DNA of 64,000 nt, taken from positions 45,143 to 109,142 of the forward strand of contig NZ_LMOI01000005.1 in the NCBI RefSeq assembly GCF_001423525.1, given 5' to 3'. A model generated the notes under the pieces. That model saw nothing but the letters and a program-made list of their open reading frames with translations, had not been told where the DNA came from and made no database searches. The translations under genes were made by a program, and so were the position numbers. Positions 58,378-64,000 of this stretch are shown piece after piece. The stretch comes from Arthrobacter sp. Leaf137 (GTDB lineage Bacteria; Actinomycetota; Actinomycetes; Actinomycetales; Micrococcaceae). Position 1 is the first letter of the stretch. Each line of letters opens with the position of its first letter.

Positions 58378-59779
58378 ACACCTAGCTGTTCTAGTTGAAG
58401 ATGACCCAGATCAGGCTAACATTTCAGCTGCCGTCTTGGATGCGGCAGGGTTTAGGGTAATTGTGCACAGGTTCCTAGAGAATGCGCTTGCTTACCTTGA
58501 GTCAACCGAGGAATACATAGACCTATTTGTCTTAGACAGGCGCCTGCCGATGCGGGCGCAAGAGACCGCAACGGACGAATTTGGGGATGCACTTTTCAGT
58601 CAGGTTCGCAAGCAGTTCCCGGACGCCCGTGTAATTGTGTTCACCGGATATGCCAGCGTGGAGTTGCTTCAAGATGCCATGCAAGGCAGTGGACAATTTC
58701 CGATACGAACAAGTAATCCGATCGATAGAATAACTGTTCTTACAAAGGATCAGTCCCTCGAGTTCAGAACCCACGTACAAGTCTTTCGTGCACTCCTTCA
58801 AGAATTGGATGACATCGAACTCCAAAATGACAAGAACGGGAATCCTATTGGGGTGCTGGACCAACGAGCCCTACGCCGAGTTGCCTATGAGTACGAGGCC
58901 GTTTCGCTTACTCCAACATGCTTGGCAGGTGGTCTGACCGGCGCCGCCGTCTGGAGGTGCGAACTTCATACTCCAGCAGGTCGTGCGGCTAACGTAGTCG
59001 TCAAGACGGTTGATAAGTTACCCAGGTTGGGCGGATTACAGGACCTTCTCCCCCTCCAGAATGCTGCCACTACTCGAGCAACCATCTCAGGACTCGTTGC
59101 GGGTAAATCAATCAGCATCCTGCAGTTGGCAGGGGACACTGTTCATCCTATCTCGGACCTGATTGCCACGGATGTGCCGAGAGCGTGCACTCTGCTTGAG
59201 CAGGTGATTGGGGCACTAAATAACGTCAGCGAACGGCGGGAGACTCTAAGACTCGATGCTCTGGTTGCCCCCGTCATTAGCTGGCAAAAGTTGTCCGAAC
59301 TGTTAGAAGCCCACGGTGTCGCTCTCCCAGCCCCATCCATTCAGGCAAGCACGAACATGGGGATGCGACACGGTGATTTGCATGCTTCGAATGTCATGGT
59401 CGATGGACAGGCTGCCGTCCTGATCGACTTTGATAACAGCGGCTTCGGGAGTGGTCTTATCGATCCTGTGACACTGCTAGTATCCTCGCTGGTCCACCCT
59501 GATTCACCAATCAGGGGGTCAGGTTGGCCGCCGGTGGTCGAAATCTCGAATACCTTTGGAACGGCCGATTTTGGAAGATCACACGGATCAAGCCAATGGT
59601 TTGCCGCAATTCAGAACTGGATGGGCGCGAAGAAACAAAGCGACCGCGAGTTCTGGGGGATCGTTCTCGCCTACAGCGCACGCCAACTGAAGTACAAGGA
59701 CGTCATAAATGACGAAGAAGTTTTGTCCAGGGTGGTCGCCATCTCAAGCAGGGCCTCGGCTGCTCTTAGATTCAGTTAA
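58370..59779 (+). CDS. receiver domain fused to APH-like kinase domain
   Basis: 469 residues from GTG 58370 (GGAAGAAG upstream; the GTG at 58355 is less well placed). Residues ~5-125: receiver with VEDDPDQ, phosphoacceptor Asp56 in FVLDRRLP, and switch Thr92 in IVFTGYAS. Residues ~165-400: aminoglycoside-phosphotransferase-like kinase with CLAGGLTGAAVW (loop), NVVVKTVDK (Lys), RHGDLHASNVMVDG (catalytic) and VLIDFDNSGFG (metal-binding). It may be the TCAD9-type kinase reported in conflict systems (tentative). It should act as the output of the histidine kinase, phosphorylating an unknown target when switched on. Confidence 0.8.
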   Translation: MSEHLAVLVEDDPDQANISAAVLDAAGFRVIVHRFLENALAYLESTEEYIDLFVLDRRLPMRAQETATDEFGDALFSQVRKQFPDARVIVFTGYASVELLQDAMQGSGQFPIRTSNPIDRITVLTKDQSLEFRTHVQVFRALLQELDDIELQNDKNGNPIGVLDQRALRRVAYEYEAVSLTPTCLAGGLTGAAVWRCELHTPAGRAANVVVKTVDKLPRLGGLQDLLPLQNAATTRATISGLVAGKSISILQLAGDTVHPISDLIATDVPRACTLLEQVIGALNNVSERRETLRLDALVAPVISWQKLSELLEAHGVALPAPSIQASTNMGMRHGDLHASNVMVDGQAAVLIDFDNSGFGSGLIDPVTLLVSSLVHPDSPIRGSGWPPVVEISNTFGTADFGRSHGSSQWFAAIQNWMGAKKQSDREFWGIVLAYSARQLKYKDVINDEEVLSRVVAISSRASAALRFS

Positions 59780-59834
59780 AAGTAACGGAGATAGCGCCCA
59801 AGGTTGGCACCAAAGCGTGTGAGAAAGATGAAAT

Positions 59835-61853
59835 CTAAACCTCCGCCGCGGGAGCCGCGAACTGGGCCTCGTACAGCCGCGCATAAGCCCCGCCCGCTGC
59901 CAGCAGGGAAGCGTGCGTCCCCTGCTCCACGATCTGGCCGGCCTCCATCACCAGAATGAGGTCGGCGTCGCGGATGGTGGACAGGCGGTGTGCAATCACG
60001 AAGGACGTCCGGTCGGAGCGCAGCGCACTCATCGCCTTCTGCACCAGCACCTCGGTCCGGGTGTCCACCGAGGACGTTGCCTCGTCCAAAATCAACACCG
60101 ACGGTCGGGCCAGGAACGCCCGGGCAATGGTGAGTAGCTGCTTCTCACCGGCGGATACGTTGGAGCCTTCGTCGTCCAGCACGGTGTCGTACCCCTCGGG
60201 CAGCGAGTGCACGAACCTGTCCACGTAGGTCGCCCGCGCCGCCTCCAGCACCTCCTCTGAAGAAGCCCCAGGCCGTCCATAAGCGATGTTGTCCCGGATG
60301 GTCCCGCCGAACAGCCACGTATCCTGCAGCACCATGCCCAGCCGCGAGCGCAGCTCGCGCCGCGGCACCGAGGTGATGTCCACGCCGTCTAGCGTTATCC
60401 GCCCCGCGTCCAGTTCATAGAACCGCATCATCAGGTTGACCAGCGTGGTCTTCCCCGCCCCGGTGGGACCCACAATCGCCACCGTCTGGCCAGGCTCCGC
60501 CACCAGGGACAACCCGGACATCAGCGGCTTCTCCGGCGAGTACGAGAAGGACACTTCCTCGAACACCAGCCGCCCCCGCCCGAACACCGGCCCGTCAGAG
60601 TCCGCCGGCTCCACGGATTCCTCCTCCTCGTCCAGCAGCTCAAACACCCGCTCGGCCGAGGCAACCCCGGACTGCAGCAGGTTGGCCATGGACCCCAGCT
60701 GCGCCAGCGGCTGCGTGAACTGCCGCGAGTACTGGATGAACGCCTGCACGTCACCCAACTGCATCGCCCCGGACGCCACCTGCAGGCCGCCCACCACGGC
60801 GATCCCCACGTACACCAGGTTCCCGATGAACGTCATGGCCGGCATGATCAGCCCGGAAATGAACTGCGCCCCGAAGCTCGCCTCATACAGCTCCTGGTTC
60901 TTCTGCCGGAACTGCTCCCCCACCTCGCGCTGCCGGCCGAAGACCTTCACCAGCGCATGCCCGGTGTACGTCTCCTCGATCTGCCCGTTCAGCTGCCCCG
61001 TGTTCTTCCACTGCGCCACAAACAGCTTCTGCGAACGCTTGGCGATCAGCGCCGTGATCCCCAGCGTCAGCGGGATGGTCACCAGCGCGATCAGCGCCAG
61101 CGTGGGCGAAAGGATGAACATCATCACCAGCACGCCCACCACGGACAGCACGGACGTCACCGCCTGGGAGATGGACTGCTGCAGGCTCTGCGAAATGTTG
61201 TCCACATCGTTGGTGACCCGGCTCAGCAGCTCACCGCGCTGGATGGAATCGAAGTACTTGAGCGGCAGCCGGTTGATCTTCGCCTCGATCTCCTCGCGCA
61301 GCCCGAACACCGTCCGCTGCACCACCCCGTTCAGCACATACGCCTGCCCCCACATGAACGCCGACGCCAGCACATACAGCACCAGCGCCCACGTCAGCAC
61401 GCTCCCCAGCGCCGCGAAGTCGATCCCGGCGCCGGGCGTCAGCGTCATGGCGCTGAGCATGTCCGCCTTCTGGTTGTCCCCCGCCGCGCGCAGCTGCGCA
61501 ATCAGCTGCTCCTGCGTCACGCCCGCCGGCAGCTCCTTGGACACCACGCCGGAGAAGATCAGGTTGGTGCCCTCACCCAGCAGCCGCGGCCCGATCACCT
61601 GCAGCACCACGCCCGCCACGGCCATCAGCAGCACCAGGGTGAGCCAGGCACGTTCCGGCCGCAGCGTCCCCAGCAGCCGCTTGGCGGACGCGCCGAAGTT
61701 CATCGCCTTCTCCGCCGGAACGTTCATCCCGCCGAACGGCCCGCCACGTCCGGGTCCGCCGGCCGGACGCGGGATACGTACGACGTCGGCGTCCGCGGTT
61801 TTGGTGCCGGCCGCGGCCTTGGTGCCGGGTGCCGACGCGGGTTCGGGGCTCAT
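59835..61853 (-). CDS. ABC exporter, fused membrane and ATPase domains
   Basis: 672 residues. A ~60-residue Pro/Gly/Ala-rich N-terminus precedes six membrane segments (from LVLLMAVAGVVLQVIGPRLL), then an ATPase: GPTGAGKTT, signature NVSAGEKQLLTIARAFL, Walker B SVLILDEATSSVD and FVIAHRLSTIRDAD. This is the type of multidrug/lipid half-transporters that pair with a second half. GGAGGAG precedes the ATG. The ATG overlaps the stop of a 33-codon ORF that may be what remains of the partner gene, so it may now act as a homodimer. Confidence 0.87.
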   Translation of the reverse strand: MSPEPASAPGTKAAAGTKTADADVVRIPRPAGGPGRGGPFGGMNVPAEKAMNFGASAKRLLGTLRPERAWLTLVLLMAVAGVVLQVIGPRLLGEGTNLIFSGVVSKELPAGVTQEQLIAQLRAAGDNQKADMLSAMTLTPGAGIDFAALGSVLTWALVLYVLASAFMWGQAYVLNGVVQRTVFGLREEIEAKINRLPLKYFDSIQRGELLSRVTNDVDNISQSLQQSISQAVTSVLSVVGVLVMMFILSPTLALIALVTIPLTLGITALIAKRSQKLFVAQWKNTGQLNGQIEETYTGHALVKVFGRQREVGEQFRQKNQELYEASFGAQFISGLIMPAMTFIGNLVYVGIAVVGGLQVASGAMQLGDVQAFIQYSRQFTQPLAQLGSMANLLQSGVASAERVFELLDEEEESVEPADSDGPVFGRGRLVFEEVSFSYSPEKPLMSGLSLVAEPGQTVAIVGPTGAGKTTLVNLMMRFYELDAGRITLDGVDITSVPRRELRSRLGMVLQDTWLFGGTIRDNIAYGRPGASSEEVLEAARATYVDRFVHSLPEGYDTVLDDEGSNVSAGEKQLLTIARAFLARPSVLILDEATSSVDTRTEVLVQKAMSALRSDRTSFVIAHRLSTIRDADLILVMEAGQIVEQGTHASLLAAGGAYARLYEAQFAAPAAEV

Positions 61854-61951
61854 GCCGTCTCCTCCGCCGCGGGCCGGAAGAACACGCGCCGGCTTACTGC
61901 CTGCCGCAACGGGCGCGGCGGCAGGTGTTCAAGAAACAGTCTCCAGAGCAT
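61850..61951 (-). pseudogene. possible remnant of the partner ABC exporter gene (33 codons)
   Basis: An ORF with a good ribosome site (GGAG five bases before ATG 61951) reads MLWRLFLEHLPPRP, which resembles the first residues of the usual partner half-transporter (MLxRLL..YLRP type), then joins at once to a basic end RVFFRPAAEETA and a stop that overlaps the exporter start by ATGA. The membrane and ATPase parts are missing. An internal in-frame deletion would explain this; a true tiny gene is the alternative. Confidence 0.4.
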
Positions 61952-62055
61952 GCCGGCTCCAACCTGACTCGAAGCTCACGGGAAGTGATGCGAAGGTCAG
62001 TTTACGTCCGGAGGCTGGGAATCACCGGGCAGATTCGCCACAGGAAATGCCCCTC

Positions 62056-63771
62056 TCAATAGGCTTTGACCCGCTGCTCCACGATGAGGTGGATCAGTGC
62101 GAAGACACCGTCCTCATCGATGGCCGCCAACGCCGCGTCCAGGGCGGCCGGAACGTCCCGGTCCTCGGTAACGGTGATCCCAAAACCGCCGAAGGCCCGG
62201 GCCATCAGGCCGAAATCCGGATTCTTCAGCTGCGTCCCGGAAACGCGGGCCGGGTAGTGCCGCTCCTGGTGGGTGCGGATGGTGCCGTACTCCTGGTTGT
62301 CCATCACGATCACCAGCGGCGTGGCCCCGTACTGCGCCGCGGTAGCCAGTTCCTGCCCGTTCATGAGGAACTCGCCGTCCCCGGCAACGGTGACCACCCG
62401 GCGTCGGGGTTCAGCCAGCGAAGCCGCGATGGCCGAGGGGACCGAATAGCCCATGGAACCGTTGCGGGCACTGATCATGGAGGCGTAGCGGCGGGTGGGG
62501 AAATAGCGGTGCGCCCAGTTGGTATGCTCCCCCGCACCGAAGGTGACCATCGAATCTTCGGGCAGCCTGGGCACCAGGTTCGCCATCAGGGTGTCCATCC
62601 TCGCCTGCCCCGCTGCCGGTTCCGCCGGGGGCAGCGCGGCGAACCGTTCCTGCTCGCCACGCATCCGGGCTGTCCACGCTTTCCACTCGTCCTTCACGGG
62701 CAGGTCGATGCCCGCAAGGTCGCGGACAAACGCGTCAGGCTTGGCCAGGATCTGCCGCGAAACGGCCCCCGAACGTCCCCGGAGTGAGGGGTCCACCGTG
62801 ACCAGGAAGTTCTTCTTGTTCCAGTCCTGCCGGCAGAGGAACCCGTCCGTAATCACGTCGCCCGGCACCGTCCCCACAAACACCAGCAGGTCGGTTTCCT
62901 CCAGCAGGTCGTAAGTGGGCCGGGGGCGCCCGTAGCCGATCGGTCCCACATAGGAGGGGGAATCGAAGGAAACCGTGCCCTGCGTCCGCCATTCCGCTGC
63001 TGCCGGGATGTGATGCCGTTCCAGCCATCCGGTCAGCTGGTCCGCCGCCTCCTGCGTCCAGTCGTTGCCGCCGGTGACAAACAGCGGCTTGCGGGACTCT
63101 CCCAGCGCAGCCTGCAGGGCAGCGGCATCGGTGCTGCTCATCCCGCCGGCCGCCACCGGAATGACGGGGTGGACCGCCGGGTCGATCTGCTGCCGGATGA
63201 TGTCTTCCGGCAGGCCCACCACCACCGGGCCCGGACGCCCGCTCATGGCCGCGAACATCGCCTCAGCCACGATCTCGGACGCCCGTTCCGGGTGGTCCAG
63301 CACCATGACACGTTTGGCGCCGGTATCAAACCAGGCCTTGATGTCGAACTCCTGGAACGCCTCACGGTCACGGTGCGCGAACGGGATCAGGCCCACGAAC
63401 AGCAGCATCGGGGTTGAATCCTGCCACGCGGTGTGCAGCCCCACATGCGCGTTGGCCGCCCCCGGCCCCCGGGTCACCATGGCCACCCCGGGACGCTGCT
63501 GCATTTTCCCGTCCGCCTCCGCCATGTACGCCGCGCCGCCTTCATGCCGGCAGACGATGGTTTCAATTTTCGAGTGGTGCAGGCCGTCCAGCACATCAAG
63601 GAAGCTCTCGCCGGGAACCACGTAGGTGCGTTCCACCCCGTGGGCCAGCAGCGAATCAACAATCACGTGCCCGGCGGATTTCCGCGCCGGGCGTGGGTCG
63701 GCAGTGGAAGGAACGACGGCGGCGGGCCGGGTGTGGGATGCGGTCAGGGTTGCTTCGGTTTCCGTTGTCAT
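62056..63771 (-). CDS. thiamin-diphosphate-dependent enzyme (acetolactate synthase-like)
   Basis: 571 residues, full length for the family. N-terminal Pyr domain with GVERTYVVPGESFLDVL (catalytic Glu), HEGGAAYMAEADGKM; middle domain with PVVVGLPEDI; C-terminal PP domain with NGSMGYSVPSAIAAS, VTVAGDGEFLMNGQELAT and VMDNQEYGTI (the GDG...N ThDP/Mg motif). The family includes acetolactate synthase, benzoylformate decarboxylase and indolepyruvate decarboxylase; residues do not settle the substrate. It lies before the exporter on the same strand, and after a membrane protein gene (63835 on) that may import its substrate. Confidence 0.85.
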   Translation of the reverse strand: MTTETEATLTASHTRPAAVVPSTADPRPARKSAGHVIVDSLLAHGVERTYVVPGESFLDVLDGLHHSKIETIVCRHEGGAAYMAEADGKMQQRPGVAMVTRGPGAANAHVGLHTAWQDSTPMLLFVGLIPFAHRDREAFQEFDIKAWFDTGAKRVMVLDHPERASEIVAEAMFAAMSGRPGPVVVGLPEDIIRQQIDPAVHPVIPVAAGGMSSTDAAALQAALGESRKPLFVTGGNDWTQEAADQLTGWLERHHIPAAAEWRTQGTVSFDSPSYVGPIGYGRPRPTYDLLEETDLLVFVGTVPGDVITDGFLCRQDWNKKNFLVTVDPSLRGRSGAVSRQILAKPDAFVRDLAGIDLPVKDEWKAWTARMRGEQERFAALPPAEPAAGQARMDTLMANLVPRLPEDSMVTFGAGEHTNWAHRYFPTRRYASMISARNGSMGYSVPSAIAASLAEPRRRVVTVAGDGEFLMNGQELATAAQYGATPLVIVMDNQEYGTIRTHQERHYPARVSGTQLKNPDFGLMARAFGGFGITVTEDRDVPAALDAALAAIDEDGVFALIHLIVEQRVKAY

Positions 63772-63834
63772 GGGCTTTCTTTGGCTGTGCGGACAGGTTT
63801 GGCGGTGTCAGGTTTGGCGTTCGTGTGGCCGGGT

Positions 63835-64000
63835 CTACCTGAACGTTTCCGCCGGTGGATTGGCTACCACGGGTGCGGTGCCGGTGTGGCCTTCGCGGGT
63901 TTCGGCGATTTCGTGGATGCGTTTGCGGCAGGCGTACCAGCCGAAGACCATGAGGACTGAGGCGATGGCTGTGACCATCATGGTCAGTGGTGAGTCGATG
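63835..64000 (-). CDS. C-terminal end of a membrane protein (start outside window)
   Basis: The last 54 residues of a frame entering from the right edge: a hydrophobic helix (SPLTMMVTAIASVLMVFGWY) and a polar tail ending VANPPAETFR and stop TAG. This is typical of the end of a permease-type transporter. It lies 63 bases upstream of the ThDP enzyme on the same strand, so both may be in one operon. Family cannot be told from this part. Confidence 0.6.
   Translation of the reverse strand, partial: IDSPLTMMVTAIASVLMVFGWYACRKRIHEIAETREGHTGTAPVVANPPAETFR

Noticed and set aside
1..64000. CRISPR arrays, tRNA/rRNA genes, insertion sequences, integrases
   Set aside because: No regularly spaced repeats, cloverleaf-like segments, or transposase/recombinase motifs were seen, including inside the metH-flanked block. 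A tool-based scan would be needed to exclude short or unusual ones.

Overview
The window reads as chromosome of a high-GC actinobacterium, most likely an Arthrobacter/Pseudarthrobacter-type member of the Micrococcaceae. This is inferred from the GC-rich coding bias, frequent GTG/TTG starts, many apparently leaderless genes, and families common in that group (DUF222-HNH nuclease, DUF6226, DUF5671, DUF3100, trans-acting enoyl reductase-like, GPP34). I saw no rRNA, tRNA, CRISPR array, transposase or integrase.

Layout. 1-3.9 kb: a creatine-use operon (MHS-type transporter, creatinase, IclR regulator) with two matching 17-bp palindromes upstream. 4-17.6 kb: housekeeping and small unknown genes, including a metal-responsive ArsR/CDF pair, a CPA1 antiporter with a UBP zinc finger, and a duplicated module of a small membrane protein diverging from a VOC protein. 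17.8-31.1 kb: a patatin, an RpiR-controlled catabolic operon (dehydrogenase, aldehyde dehydrogenase, M20 amidohydrolase, DUF3100 membrane protein), and a LysR-controlled PrpF/MatC-like pair. 31.2-37.7 kb: a DUF6226 protein, a DUF4430 lipoprotein coupled to a one-chain ECF transporter (T-A-A-S in 958 residues), and a secreted serine protease.

38.05-49.8 kb: an 11.7-kb block lying between two identical 37-bp direct repeats. The right repeat is the true 3' end of metH; the left is a stranded copy of the same 3' end. The block holds a fructan/fructose module: a secreted GH32 enzyme cuts fructan outside the cell, FrcB-FrcC-FrcA imports fructose, a PfkB kinase phosphorylates it, and a LacI regulator probably controls all of it through GACAAC-type operators that I could place at three sites. 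It also carries an RsbQ-like hydrolase, a saccharopine-dehydrogenase-like protein, a quinol-monooxygenase-like protein and a SnoaL-like protein. metH follows (49.8-53.4 kb).

53.6-59.8 kb: a region with visibly lower GC and different codon use, wedged between metH and an ABC exporter. It has two proteins of unknown function (the first faintly HEPN-like) and then a tight three-gene operon: an SMC/TrlF-like ATPase with a coiled coil, a soluble histidine kinase with no sensor domain of its own, and a receiver domain fused to an aminoglycoside-phosphotransferase-type kinase domain. I know of no described system with this exact composition; by its parts it looks like a defence or stress-signalling phosphorelay, and it is the strongest candidate here for an undescribed system. 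The window ends with an ABC exporter, a 33-codon ORF that may be the remnant of its partner, a ThDP enzyme and the end of a membrane protein.
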